Position numbers and translations under genes: made by a program | Assembly: GCA_902527245.1 (NCBI GenBank) | Contig: CABZOI010000004.1 | Location: 93,530-157,529, forward strand | Origin: an uncultured SAR92 cluster bacterium | GTDB lineage: Bacteria; Pseudomonadota; Gammaproteobacteria; Pseudomonadales; Porticoccaceae | Direction: 5' to 3' | DNA length: 64,000 nt | Notes under the pieces: model-generated | Told to the model about the DNA's origin: nothing | What the model saw: only the letters and a program-made list of their open reading frames with translations | Database searches by the model: none | Part shown: positions 1 to 8,727 of the stretch, piece after piece | Numbering within the stretch: the first letter of the stretch is position 1 | Layout: each line of letters begins with the position of its first letter

Positions 1-161
1 CGCTTCTCGATTTAAGCAACCCAATTATTGATTGGCTAGCTCTTGCAAAAGGTATGGGAGTGAGAGCCCATGCAGCCTCTACCACTGACGAGTTCTCAAA
101 CTACTTGCAGGAGGCACTAAATAGTAAAGGGCCATGCCTAATAGAGATTTTATTGCCTTAG
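1..161 (+). CDS. Thiamine-diphosphate-dependent enzyme, acetolactate-synthase-like (C-terminal fragment)
   Basis: Only the last 53 codons are inside the window (in frame from base 3, stop TAG at 159-161). The peptide reads DLSNPIIDWLALAKGMGVRA, then a short acidic helix, and ends CLIEILLP. This is the characteristic end of the C-terminal pyrophosphate-binding domain of acetolactate synthase-like and benzoylformate decarboxylase-like ThDP enzymes, where the phrase 'P-DW-LA-GMG' precedes a final 'G-P-LIE' strand. The catalytic N-terminal half is outside the window, so the exact substrate cannot be named. The neighbouring nucleoside hydrolase converges on it. Confidence 0.75.
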   Translation, partial: LLDLSNPIIDWLALAKGMGVRAHAASTTDEFSNYLQEALNSKGPCLIEILLP

Positions 162-179
162 CAACCTAAGCAGACGATT

Positions 180-1148
180 TTATATAACTTCGACCTTCGA
201 ATAATTTTTGATACTGTTGTAAAAGTCTTTCAATATTTCATCCTTATTGAAATTCTCTCTTATATACAAATTTGTCTGGATGGAATCTGTCTCAGACCAA
301 CATCCATTGGAATACAGAACACTGGGTATTTTTTTGATGTCTGCCCATGCAGAATTCTTTAATATTGCAACTGCTGCCATATCATAAAGAGGTCTTGATG
401 GAGGATTACCGAATAGGTAACAATTATTGAGAAGATTCAAAGAATAATCACCAAAATTATAAAACTCACCACCATTACGACCTACCACTGGTGTTTTGAC
501 ATCAGGCCCATTACCAACTAGGTTTTCCTCTAAGTCTTTCGGAGTAACAGTGACCATCGCTGTTCCAGTACTCTGTTTATATCGAACAACTGCTATTTCA
601 ATCAGCGCCCCGCTACTTATAACAAAATTAACGCTTTCAGGATCACTGTCTAGATTGTATTCACCTGCTATCGGAAAATTAGTACCTAGCCACAAGATTT
701 TAATCTTAGGAATAATTGTAGGATCTTTTCTTATTGCGAGTGCAACATTCGTGAGTTTACCAATCGCGAGAATCACCAATGGGTCCGATGCTTGGCGATG
801 TGCCCTTTTTATCATCAGATCAACCGCATCAACTCCATCAAATTTCTGTTGATCTGCATTTGATTCGATATCTAAAAAAGAAGCTGTGGCTCCCAAGCTT
901 ACTGAGATCCGGTCATCCATATCACATAATTTTATGACTCTTTCTGCCTCTGCCGCCTGCTCAAAAATATCACCGCCATTATTGGTCTTATTTACGGTAA
1001 TACCCTCGAGTACAAAGCTATCACCACTTAAAAGAAGATATGCAATTGCGTGCTGATCATCAATTTCGTTATTGGCATCTGTATCAAGTAATACTCGTAC
1101 CTTTCTTGATGCAGATGTCGAATCACCTAGACCATTAGATTCCATCAT
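180..1148 (-). CDS. Nucleoside hydrolase (IUNH family)
   Basis: Predicted N-ribohydrolase that cleaves the glycosidic bond of nucleosides, of the inosine-uridine-preferring hydrolase family. Near the N-terminus the motif LLDTDANNEIDDQHAIAY supplies the calcium-binding aspartate cluster (D-x-D...DD). It belongs to the subgroup with extra residues between DTD and DD rather than the classical DTDPGxDD. The length of about 322 residues is normal for the family and no signal peptide is seen, so it should be cytosolic. The ATG at 1148 is preferred, but an in-frame TTG six bases upstream (1154) cannot be excluded and no strong ribosome-binding site decides it. It lies 12 bases downstream of the acyl-CoA dehydrogenase stop and is probably cotranscribed with it. 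The true substrate is unknown and may not be a common nucleoside. Confidence 0.85.
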   Translation of the reverse strand: MMESNGLGDSTSASRKVRVLLDTDANNEIDDQHAIAYLLLSGDSFVLEGITVNKTNNGGDIFEQAAEAERVIKLCDMDDRISVSLGATASFLDIESNADQQKFDGVDAVDLMIKRAHRQASDPLVILAIGKLTNVALAIRKDPTIIPKIKILWLGTNFPIAGEYNLDSDPESVNFVISSGALIEIAVVRYKQSTGTAMVTVTPKDLEENLVGNGPDVKTPVVGRNGGEFYNFGDYSLNLLNNCYLFGNPPSRPLYDMAAVAILKNSAWADIKKIPSVLYSNGCWSETDSIQTNLYIRENFNKDEILKDFYNSIKNYSKVEVI

Positions 1149-1160
1149 TTGCAAGGCAGA

Positions 1161-2483
1161 TTACCAGAGATCGTACTTACGAACCTCATTTCTTCCAACA
1201 ACCATGTGATGCACTTCATCTGGACCATCTGCGAAACGGAGTGTTCTTTGATTAGCATACATTCTCGCTAGTGGCGTCCATTGTGATGTACCTGTCGCAC
1301 CATGCATTTGAATTGCATCATCAATTATCTTGCAAACTTTCTCTGGAACCATTGCTTTCACGGCACTAACGTAGATTCTCGCTTCTTTGTTACCTAGGAC
1401 ATCCATGGCTTTGGCTGCCTGAAGTACCATTAATCGACAAGCATCAATCTCAATCCGCGCTCTAGATACTACTTCTAAATTTTTACCAAGTTTTATGATA
1501 GGTTTTCCAAAAGCTACCCTAGTGCTCGCTCTTTTCACCATCAGCTCTAACGCCACTTCTGCCTGCCCTATTGCACGCATACAGTGATGGATTCTTCCGG
1601 GACCTAACCGAACTTGAGAGATTTCAAAACCCCTTCCTTCACCCAACAAAATGTTTTCTTTGGGTACTCTCACATTGTTAAATTTAATATGCATATGTCC
1701 ATGGGGAGCCGACTCATCGCCAAATACATGCATTGGACCCATGATCTCGACTCCTTTTGTATCGATTGGAATTAAGATCTGAGACTGTTGTCGAAACGTC
1801 TCTGCATCTGGACTGGTCTTGACCATTGTGATTAAAATCTTACATCTCGGATCTCCTGCCCCCGAAATGTAATACTTTTCACCATTGATAACCCATTCAT
1901 CACCTTCAAGCTTTGCCACAGTGCTGATATTGGTGGCATCTGATGATGCCATTCCCGGCTCCGTCATCGCATATGCCGATCTGATTTCACCAGCCAGCAG
2001 TGGTTTTAACCATTTTTCTTTCTGCTCTGGAGTACCCACACGTTCCAACACTTCCATATTGCCAGTATCTGGCGCACTACAGTTTAAGGTCTGAGATGAT
2101 AAAGGATTTTTACCCAACTCTACTGCCAAGTATGCATAATCCAAATTGCTCAAGCCCTCACCAGTCTCTGCATCTGGCAAAAAGAAATTCCAAAGTCCAG
2201 CTGCGCGAGCCTTATCTTTTGCAGATTCGAGTAATTCAAGTTGACGAGGATGGTACTCCCACGGGTTAGCTTTACCTTCATTTAATTTGTAAAACTCCTC
2301 AGAGATCGTATCCACATTCTCCGCTATATGTTTTTTTACTGCTTCCAATAAAGGCTGAGATTCCCGTGACATTGTCAAATTGAATAATTCAGGATTCAGA
2401 CGAGATATTTTTGCTGCCTCAAGGACAGGTTTGTAGTGTGCTCGTCCAGAATCTGGTTTTTCAGAATAATTTAAGTTTCTCAT
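1161..2483 (-). CDS. Acyl-CoA dehydrogenase (ACAD10/11-like)
   Basis: FAD-dependent alpha,beta-dehydrogenation of an acyl-CoA thioester. The protein carries the N-terminal helical domain, the FAD-binding segment AYAMTEPGMASSDATNI with the following WVINGEKYYISGAGDP strand, and the C-terminal helical domain ending in IDDAIQMHGATGTSQWTPLA and the ADGPDEVHHMVVGRNE tail. Where classical enzymes have the YEGT glutamate this one has ADGPDEVH, as in ACAD10/11-type and other long-chain relatives. The open frame extends further upstream to 2633 but that N-terminus is unlike the family. Starts at 2483 (440 aa) or 2372 (403 aa) are both possible; neither has a strong Shine-Dalgarno. It is divergent from the RhlG-like reductase. 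Confidence 0.88.
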   Translation of the reverse strand: MRNLNYSEKPDSGRAHYKPVLEAAKISRLNPELFNLTMSRESQPLLEAVKKHIAENVDTISEEFYKLNEGKANPWEYHPRQLELLESAKDKARAAGLWNFFLPDAETGEGLSNLDYAYLAVELGKNPLSSQTLNCSAPDTGNMEVLERVGTPEQKEKWLKPLLAGEIRSAYAMTEPGMASSDATNISTVAKLEGDEWVINGEKYYISGAGDPRCKILITMVKTSPDAETFRQQSQILIPIDTKGVEIMGPMHVFGDESAPHGHMHIKFNNVRVPKENILLGEGRGFEISQVRLGPGRIHHCMRAIGQAEVALELMVKRASTRVAFGKPIIKLGKNLEVVSRARIEIDACRLMVLQAAKAMDVLGNKEARIYVSAVKAMVPEKVCKIIDDAIQMHGATGTSQWTPLARMYANQRTLRFADGPDEVHHMVVGRNEVRKYDLW

Positions 2484-2668
2484 ATTAACTGGTCCATTGT
2501 TCGTTACAGAAATTATACGGTGTTTTTTCCTTTTTGGTATGATGTTTAGCCAAAATAGAGAAGTAAAGTAATTTGGGGGATTTCTTGACACAAGGTCACC
2601 CATTTTGATGACTAACATGGCCTGAATTGGCAAGATGCCTACTAAACCAATAATTTATGGAGACGAGC

Positions 2669-3436
2669 ATGGGTGACATTTTTAATTTAAGCGGAAGAGT
2701 GGCTATCGTTACGGGTGGATCTAGAGGAATCGGAAAAATGATTGCTACAGAGTTTGTAAAACGAGGAGTTAAAGTTTACATAACAGCAAGAAAGGCTGAA
2801 CCCTGTATTGCAACCGCTGAAGAATTGTCAGAGTTTGGTGAATGTATCGCACTCCCTCATAATCTATCAAAAAATGAAGATTTAGATGCCTTTGTAACTG
2901 AGATTAAAGGTCGAGAAAGTAAACTAGATATTCTTGTCAATAATGCGGGTGCCGCATGGACGGCAACATATGATGAATTCCCTGAGAGTGGATGGGACAA
3001 AGTGATGGACTTAAACTTAAAAGCACTCTTTTTCTTAACGCAAAAACTAACTCCATTACTCCGTAAATCAGGCAATCCTTCTCAACCAGCCAAGGTAATA
3101 AATATCGCGTCGATAGATGGAATTCATAATGCAAGACACGAAGCATACTCATACGCAGCGAGTAAAGCGGGATTGATCCATCTAACAAGAAGAATGGCGA
3201 AAAGGCTAGTTAGTGAAAACATACATATTAATGCAATTGCTCCAGGTGCGTTCGCAAGTGATATGAATCTTTGGGCAAGAGACAACCCAGATGAGGTAGC
3301 TCAGAGAATACCAGCTCAAAGAATTGGAAAACCTAGTGATATTGCTGGAACTGCAGTTTATATGTGCTCAAGCGCAGGTGATTATCTTGTGGGAATAACA
3401 ATTGCTGTAGATGGTGGCATTGCATATGCCTCATAA
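2669..3436 (+). CDS. Short-chain dehydrogenase/reductase, RhlG-like
   Basis: NAD(P)-dependent oxidoreductase of the classical SDR family, 255 aa. TGGSRGIG near residue 16 is the cofactor-binding glycine motif and NNAG follows near 91. The catalytic set is visible as Ser148 (ASIDG), Tyr162 and Lys166 (YAASK), with Asn116. The N-terminus (FNLSGRVAIVTGGSRGIGKM) and overall pattern resemble RhlG-type beta-ketoacyl reductases. The start is the second ATG, because GGAG at 2659-2662 lies at the right distance from 2669; the first ATG (2657) would place that sequence inside the gene. It is the first gene of a three-gene set with the bifunctional beta-oxidation protein and an acyl-CoA dehydrogenase, so the substrate is probably a 3-hydroxyacyl or 3-oxoacyl thioester. 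Confidence 0.88.
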   Translation: MGDIFNLSGRVAIVTGGSRGIGKMIATEFVKRGVKVYITARKAEPCIATAEELSEFGECIALPHNLSKNEDLDAFVTEIKGRESKLDILVNNAGAAWTATYDEFPESGWDKVMDLNLKALFFLTQKLTPLLRKSGNPSQPAKVINIASIDGIHNARHEAYSYAASKAGLIHLTRRMAKRLVSENIHINAIAPGAFASDMNLWARDNPDEVAQRIPAQRIGKPSDIAGTAVYMCSSAGDYLVGITIAVDGGIAYAS

Positions 3437-3468
3437 AGATCAACGAAAATTAATTTAGGAAATTCAAA

Positions 3469-5565
3469 ATGCAAGGAATGATAGAAAAACGCGGCTCGAT
3501 AGGAATTATTTGGATCGATAACCCACCAGTGAATGCAATATCTCATGCTGTTCGAGAGGGCCTGATCAAAGCAGTTGAGAATGCATCGAAAGATTCTGAG
3601 ATAAAGGGGCTCGTACTAGCTTGTCGCGGCCGGACTTTTATGGCTGGTGCAGATATCACTGAATTTGCTTCTGGTGTCAAACCTCCATGGCTCGGAGAGG
3701 TGATTGACACCATGAGCGAAAGTTCAAAAGTTATCGTGGCAGCAATCTTTGGAACCACATTTGGAGGAGGATTGGAGGTAGCTCTTGGTTGTAACTACAG
3801 AATAGCGGACTCAAACACCAAAATAGGATTACCTGAAGTCAAGCTCGGCATCATTCCTGGTGCACAAGGCACACAGCGCCTATCACGAGTCAGTAGTGTT
3901 GAATTTGCACTGAAACTTGCAACTCTCGGAAATCCTGTCGGTGCCCAAGAGGCTCTGGAGGCAGGTGCGATCGATAAAATCTCAAATGGTGAGCTAATCG
4001 ATGACGCAGTGTCCTATGCAAAAGAACTACTCAAAAATAATGCTCCCCTCAAGAAATCGCACACCCTTAGTATTGATCCTAAAAAATATAATGATTCTTT
4101 CTTCAATGATTACAGGAAGACAATTTCAAGGAAAACGAGGGGCATGGCGGCGCCTGAATGTTGTATAAAAGCAATTCAAGCTTCGGTGAATCTGCCATTC
4201 GAAGAGGGTGTCAAATTCGAGAGAGAAATGACGATTGAATGCAGAGATAATCCCCAATCAAAAGCTTTGCAACATGTGTTTTTTGCAGAAAGGCAAGCGG
4301 CTAAAGTTCCTGGACTCAGTAAAGATACTCCACTTCAGACCATTAAAAAGGTAGGTGTAATCGGTGCAGGAACAATGGGAGGCGGTATATCTATGAATTT
4401 TGCAAATGTAGGTATTCCCGTAAAAATTTTGGAAATGGATCAAGCAGCGCTTGATAAAGGACTAGGAATTGTTAAGAAGAATTACGAGGCCTCTGCATGG
4501 AAGGGTCGAATTAGTTCAGAAGACGTCGACGTAAGAATGGGGCTTATTGAGGGAACTACCAATTATTCTGATTTGAAAGATGTTGATCTCGTAATTGAGG
4601 CTGTATTTGAAAATATGGATGTAAAGAAAGAGGTTTTCTCAAAACTAAATGAAACTGTATCTGAAAATACAATCCTCGCAAGCAACACCTCTTATCTCGA
4701 TATCGATGAAATAGCGACTGTTGTAGATAATCCCGAGAGAGTATTAGGCATGCATTTCTTCTCACCTGCAAACATAATGCGCTTACTTGAAATAATTAAG
4801 GCTGAGAAAACCTCACCAGCAATTCTCGCAACAGTACTCAAACTAGCAAAGAGCATTAAGAAAGTTGGCGCGGTCGCGGGCGTTTGTCATGGATTCATTG
4901 GGAATAGAATGTTAACTGGATATTCGAGAGAGGCGAACTTATTAGTTTTGGAGGGAGCTCCTCCAGAGCAAGTTGATCGAGTCCTCTATGAGTTTGGAAT
5001 GCCAATGGGAGTGATCGCCATGGCTGATATGGCGGGAATTGATATAGGGACACGGCTCAGACAACAAATGGATGAGAGTGACTATGACGTCATGGCCACA
5101 TCAGTTGCAGATAAATTAGTTGCGCAAGGAAGATGTGGACAAAAGACTGGTGCTGGCTTTTATGATTATAAAGCAGGCAACAGAACACCAATACCCTCTG
5201 AAGTTACGAAACAAATCATTAGTGAGACTGCTGAAGAATTTGGTGTTGTGCAGCGAGAAATTAGTGACGATGAAATCATCGAAAGATGTTTTTATGCAAT
5301 GTGCAACACTGGTTTTGATATCTTACATGAAAAGATGGCGTTCCGATCATCTGATATCGATACGGTATATATCAACGGATACGGTTTCCCTGCATGGCGA
5401 GGTGGACCTATGTATTGGGCAGAAAATACGGTTGGTCTAGAGAAAATGTTAAATGGGATACAAAACTTTGCAAATATACATGGTGATCGTTGGTGGAAAC
5501 CCTCGCCTCTTCTTGAAAGAATGGTTCAAAATAATCTATCTTTAAAAGAAATCGTAAATCACTAG
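3469..5565 (+). CDS. Bifunctional enoyl-CoA hydratase / 3-hydroxyacyl-CoA dehydrogenase (FadB/FadJ-like)
   Basis: A 698-residue multifunctional beta-oxidation enzyme. Residues 1-190 form a crotonase domain with oxyanion-hole segment FMAGADITEF and the two catalytic glutamates Glu103 (GGGLEVAL) and Glu123 (LPEVKLGIIPG). The dehydrogenase part starts at about 293 with the NAD motif VGVIGAGTMGGG, has the catalytic histidine in GMHFFSP (about 429), and ends with the two C-terminal helical domains (GYGFPAWRGGPMYWA). This is the domain order of FadB, FadJ and peroxisomal bifunctional enzyme, and the length is slightly shorter than E. coli FadJ. AGGAAA lies about seven bases before the start. No partner thiolase is adjacent on this strand; a thiolase is encoded on the other strand at 7517. 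Confidence 0.93.
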   Translation: MQGMIEKRGSIGIIWIDNPPVNAISHAVREGLIKAVENASKDSEIKGLVLACRGRTFMAGADITEFASGVKPPWLGEVIDTMSESSKVIVAAIFGTTFGGGLEVALGCNYRIADSNTKIGLPEVKLGIIPGAQGTQRLSRVSSVEFALKLATLGNPVGAQEALEAGAIDKISNGELIDDAVSYAKELLKNNAPLKKSHTLSIDPKKYNDSFFNDYRKTISRKTRGMAAPECCIKAIQASVNLPFEEGVKFEREMTIECRDNPQSKALQHVFFAERQAAKVPGLSKDTPLQTIKKVGVIGAGTMGGGISMNFANVGIPVKILEMDQAALDKGLGIVKKNYEASAWKGRISSEDVDVRMGLIEGTTNYSDLKDVDLVIEAVFENMDVKKEVFSKLNETVSENTILASNTSYLDIDEIATVVDNPERVLGMHFFSPANIMRLLEIIKAEKTSPAILATVLKLAKSIKKVGAVAGVCHGFIGNRMLTGYSREANLLVLEGAPPEQVDRVLYEFGMPMGVIAMADMAGIDIGTRLRQQMDESDYDVMATSVADKLVAQGRCGQKTGAGFYDYKAGNRTPIPSEVTKQIISETAEEFGVVQREISDDEIIERCFYAMCNTGFDILHEKMAFRSSDIDTVYINGYGFPAWRGGPMYWAENTVGLEKMLNGIQNFANIHGDRWWKPSPLLERMVQNNLSLKEIVNH

Positions 5566-5582
5566 AATTATTGAGATAAACG

Positions 5583-6743
5583 ATGTCATTAGATCAAGAT
5601 ACACTCCACCAATTGCTGGATACCATTAGACGATTTGTCCGAAATCGTTTGATGCCTCTAGAAGAGCAAGTTGCGTCAACAGATCAAATTCCTGAATCTG
5701 TCATTTCAGAAATGCGGGAACTGGGACTTTTTGGCTTAACAATACCCGAAGAATATGGTGGTCTGGGTCTAAATACCGAAGAAGAATGCAAAGTTGCTAT
5801 TGAGTTAGGATATACCTCTGCCGCATTTAGGTCTGTTATCGGCACTAATAATGGGATTGGAAGCCAAGGTCTCGTGATGGATGGGACTGATGACCAAAAA
5901 GAGAATTATCTTCCTAGATTAGCATCAGGTGAAATTATTGGTTCATTCGCTTTAACAGAACCAAATGTTGGATCAGACTCAGCAAACGTCCAAACCAAAG
6001 CAGAGAAAGACGGAGATTCGTATATCTTAAATGGAACAAAGCGGTGGATAACCAATGCCAATATTGCAAATCTCTTTACTGTTTTTGCTCGGACTGATCA
6101 ATCACAAAAAGGTTCATCGGGTGTCAGTGCGTTTTTAGTCGATGCAAATACTCCAGGCATCTCACTTAGTTCGAAATATAAAAAAATGGGTCAACAAGGC
6201 GCTCATGTCTGTGATGTTATTTTCGACAATTGTCGAGTTCCAGAGGTAAATATTATTGGCGGTCCCAACAATGTGAATAATGGATTTAAAACGGCCATGA
6301 AAACTCTCGATCGTGGAAGAATTCATATCTCTGCATTCGCAGTAGGATGCGCTAAAAGGTTGATCGAGGTATCAACACAGTTTTCTCTTGAGCGTGAGCA
6401 ATTTGGACAATCAATCTCTAACTTTCAAATGATTCAGGCAATGTTAGCTGAGAGCCAAACAGAATGCTACGCGGCAGAGACCATGGTATTTGATGCTGCA
6501 CAAAGGAGAGATAGAGGAGAAAAAGTAAATCTTCATGCCTCGTGCTGTAAACTTTATGCGAGCGAGATGGTGGGCAGAGTTGCAGATAGAGCCGTTCAAA
6601 TCCATGGTGGCGCGGGATACATGGATGAGTATGCGGTATCGAGATTTTACAGGGACGTAAGGTTATTCCGAATCTATGAAGGCACTAGCGAAATTCAAAA
6701 AACAATAATCGCAAGAAATCTGCTCAAACAAGCCAGAGATTAA
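5583..6743 (+). CDS. Acyl-CoA dehydrogenase
   Basis: A 386-aa flavoprotein of the classical short/medium/branched-chain acyl-CoA dehydrogenase type. The signature SFALTEPNVGSDSANVQT binds FAD, and the near-C-terminal RLFRIYEGTSEIQKTIIARN contains the catalytic base Glu (about residue 365). GGAGYMDEY precedes it. It follows the bifunctional protein by 17 bases and is the third gene of that operon, which suggests a linked oxidation of one acyl-CoA class. The substrate chain type cannot be read from the sequence. Confidence 0.93.
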   Translation: MSLDQDTLHQLLDTIRRFVRNRLMPLEEQVASTDQIPESVISEMRELGLFGLTIPEEYGGLGLNTEEECKVAIELGYTSAAFRSVIGTNNGIGSQGLVMDGTDDQKENYLPRLASGEIIGSFALTEPNVGSDSANVQTKAEKDGDSYILNGTKRWITNANIANLFTVFARTDQSQKGSSGVSAFLVDANTPGISLSSKYKKMGQQGAHVCDVIFDNCRVPEVNIIGGPNNVNNGFKTAMKTLDRGRIHISAFAVGCAKRLIEVSTQFSLEREQFGQSISNFQMIQAMLAESQTECYAAETMVFDAAQRRDRGEKVNLHASCCKLYASEMVGRVADRAVQIHGGAGYMDEYAVSRFYRDVRLFRIYEGTSEIQKTIIARNLLKQARD

Positions 6744-6749
6744 AATTCA

Positions 6750-7490
6750 TTAACTCTTAAATCCCTGCTTAACTCTTTCATGCATATCTGATGCAACCGA
6801 AGCACTTTGCTCTCTCTCCATTTTTAGGCTTGCATCATGAAAGTGATTTTCATTATCGAGAAATAATTTTTTATCTGCAAAATTTGTATGCCACGAATTT
6901 TTGACGATTGACTCGGCCAAATCGAGCGTTGAAACCTTTAAATGATCATCAGCGACACATTGACTCGAAAGTCCAATCTCAACTGCTTGCAATCCATTAA
7001 TTGACATACCTGTAAACATCATCTCTTTTGCTTTTAAAAGACCAACTCGCCTTGGAAGACGCACACTCATTCCCCATCCAGGAACCATTCCCCATTTTCC
7101 ATGCGTATCTGCTAAATTTGCTGACTCTGACGTAATCATCAAATCACATGCAATTGCTAGTTCAAGCGCGCCCGTAAGACAATGCCCATGAACAGAGGCA
7201 ATTGTCGGTTGAGGCAATTTCTCTATAAGATCGATTGTTTTAGCTTGAAAAAATTTTTCTTTTGCCTTTACTCCGCTTCGTACTGCTTTTAAATCATTGC
7301 CCGCTGAGAAGCATCTTCCCGCGCCTCTCAATATTACACAACCTACTGAATCAGTTTGTTTTGAAAGTTCTGTGACGATTTGATTAAGCTCGGAGAACAA
7401 AGCAGGACTGAGTGCATTTAGACTCTCCGGACGGTTGAGCGTAATTGCAACAATACCCTCTGATAATTCCTCACGAAGGACCATACTCAT
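6750..7490 (-). CDS. Enoyl-CoA hydratase/isomerase family protein
   Basis: A 246-aa crotonase-fold protein with the oxyanion segment CFSAGNDLKAV and the turn GHCLTGALELAIACDL, which keeps the first catalytic glutamate. At the place of the second glutamate (normally PEVxLG) it reads ADTHGKWGMVPG, so the hydratase acid/base pair appears incomplete. Such variants often act as isomerases, hydrolases or side-chain-specific enzymes, so plain hydratase activity should not be assumed. AAGGA lies eight bases before the ATG at 7490. It is encoded 26 bases downstream of the thiolase on the same strand. It converges on the upstream acyl-CoA dehydrogenase with only six bases between the stop codons. Confidence 0.88.
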   Translation of the reverse strand: MSMVLREELSEGIVAITLNRPESLNALSPALFSELNQIVTELSKQTDSVGCVILRGAGRCFSAGNDLKAVRSGVKAKEKFFQAKTIDLIEKLPQPTIASVHGHCLTGALELAIACDLMITSESANLADTHGKWGMVPGWGMSVRLPRRVGLLKAKEMMFTGMSINGLQAVEIGLSSQCVADDHLKVSTLDLAESIVKNSWHTNFADKKLFLDNENHFHDASLKMEREQSASVASDMHERVKQGFKS

Positions 7491-7516
7491 GAAAAGATTC
7501 CTTTTTAAAGATCAAT

Positions 7517-8701
7517 TTATTTCGGGATTTCAAATAGTGAAGCCGCTCCCTGACCTCCTCCACAACACATGGTACAGACCACAAATTTTGCTTTTCTTCT
7601 GCGACCTTCAATTAGCGCATGACCAACCATTCGCGCTCCAGACATTCCATAGGGATGGCCTATTGAGATAGCTCCACCATTCACGTTTAAAAGTTCGTTG
7701 GGAATTTTTAATTGATCCCGACAATAAACTACTTGAACAGCAAATGCCTCATTGAGCTCCCAAAGATCAATATCATCGACATTTAATGAAAATTTTTCCA
7801 ACAATTTTGGAACCGCAAAAATCGGACCTATACCCATCTCACTTGGCTCACATCCAGCGACTGCAGTACCAAGATAAATTCCCATAACATCAAGACCCAG
7901 TTTCTCTGCTCGCTTTTGAGACATCACAACTGATGCAGATGCACCGTCTGATAACTGACTTGCATTTCCAGCTGTTATCATTCCATTTTCCCGAACTGGT
8001 TTCAGGTTTGATAAACCATCCAGTGTTGTGCTCGGTCGATTTCCCTGATCTTTCATCAGGGTCACATCATCTTTTGTCTGTTTGCCATTATCTTTATTTG
8101 TAATAATCATTGTTGACGGCATGGGAACAATCTCATCATCGAAGTACCCCATCTCCTGAGCTCGAGCGGTTCGCTGTTGACTTTGAAGTGCATACTCATC
8201 CTGCTCTTCTCTGCTAATTGAATATTTGTCTGCGACAACCTCAGCAGTGTCAATCATCGGCATGTACATGTGTTCATGTAAATCAATTACCTTCGGATCC
8301 TCTGATCTATACAAGTTGGAATGTTCATTTTGAACTAAACTTACCGACTCTAATCCTCCCGCTACAGCAATTTCTATTTCTCTTGTCATGATAGACTTAG
8401 CAGCCATGCCGATTGCCATCATTCCTGAAGAGCACTGTCTATCGACCGTCATTGCAGGAGTAGTTACAGGCAATCCTGCAGCCATGGCACACTGCCGAGC
8501 GATATTTTTCCCTTGCGAGCCCTGCGGTCGACTGCATCCCATCAATGTATCATCAACTTCATCAAGACTAACCTTTGCTCGAACAAGCGCATGATGAATT
8601 GCATGCCCCCCCAATGACGCAGCATCAGTATCATTGAATGCGCCCCGATACGCCTTTCCAATTGGTGTTCTGGCTGTAGATACAATTACTGCTCTTTCCA
8701 T
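7517..8701 (-). CDS. Thiolase family protein (acetyl-CoA acyltransferase)
   Basis: A 394-aa thiolase that cleaves a 3-oxoacyl-CoA with CoA (or condenses in reverse). The nucleophilic cysteine is Cys90 in VDRQCSSGMMAIG. His349 lies in SIGHPYGMSGARM and the second active cysteine in CTMCCGGGQGAA (379-380), at the usual positions for the family. HPYG replaces the more common HPxG form with Tyr, as in FadA-like and degradative thiolases. A GAGGA Shine-Dalgarno sequence lies eight bases upstream. It follows the acyl-CoA dehydrogenase pair by 26 bases and probably completes their pathway. Confidence 0.92.
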   Translation of the reverse strand: MERAVIVSTARTPIGKAYRGAFNDTDAASLGGHAIHHALVRAKVSLDEVDDTLMGCSRPQGSQGKNIARQCAMAAGLPVTTPAMTVDRQCSSGMMAIGMAAKSIMTREIEIAVAGGLESVSLVQNEHSNLYRSEDPKVIDLHEHMYMPMIDTAEVVADKYSISREEQDEYALQSQQRTARAQEMGYFDDEIVPMPSTMIITNKDNGKQTKDDVTLMKDQGNRPSTTLDGLSNLKPVRENGMITAGNASQLSDGASASVVMSQKRAEKLGLDVMGIYLGTAVAGCEPSEMGIGPIFAVPKLLEKFSLNVDDIDLWELNEAFAVQVVYCRDQLKIPNELLNVNGGAISIGHPYGMSGARMVGHALIEGRRRKAKFVVCTMCCGGGQGAASLFEIPK

Positions 8702-8727
8702 AAACGGTATCCTCGATCTCCTAAACG

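Noticed and set aside
2596..2680. Mirrored ATGGGTGAC sequences on both sides of the divergent region upstream of the SDR gene
   Set aside because: Only about ten bases match in inverted orientation and there is no further similarity; probably chance.
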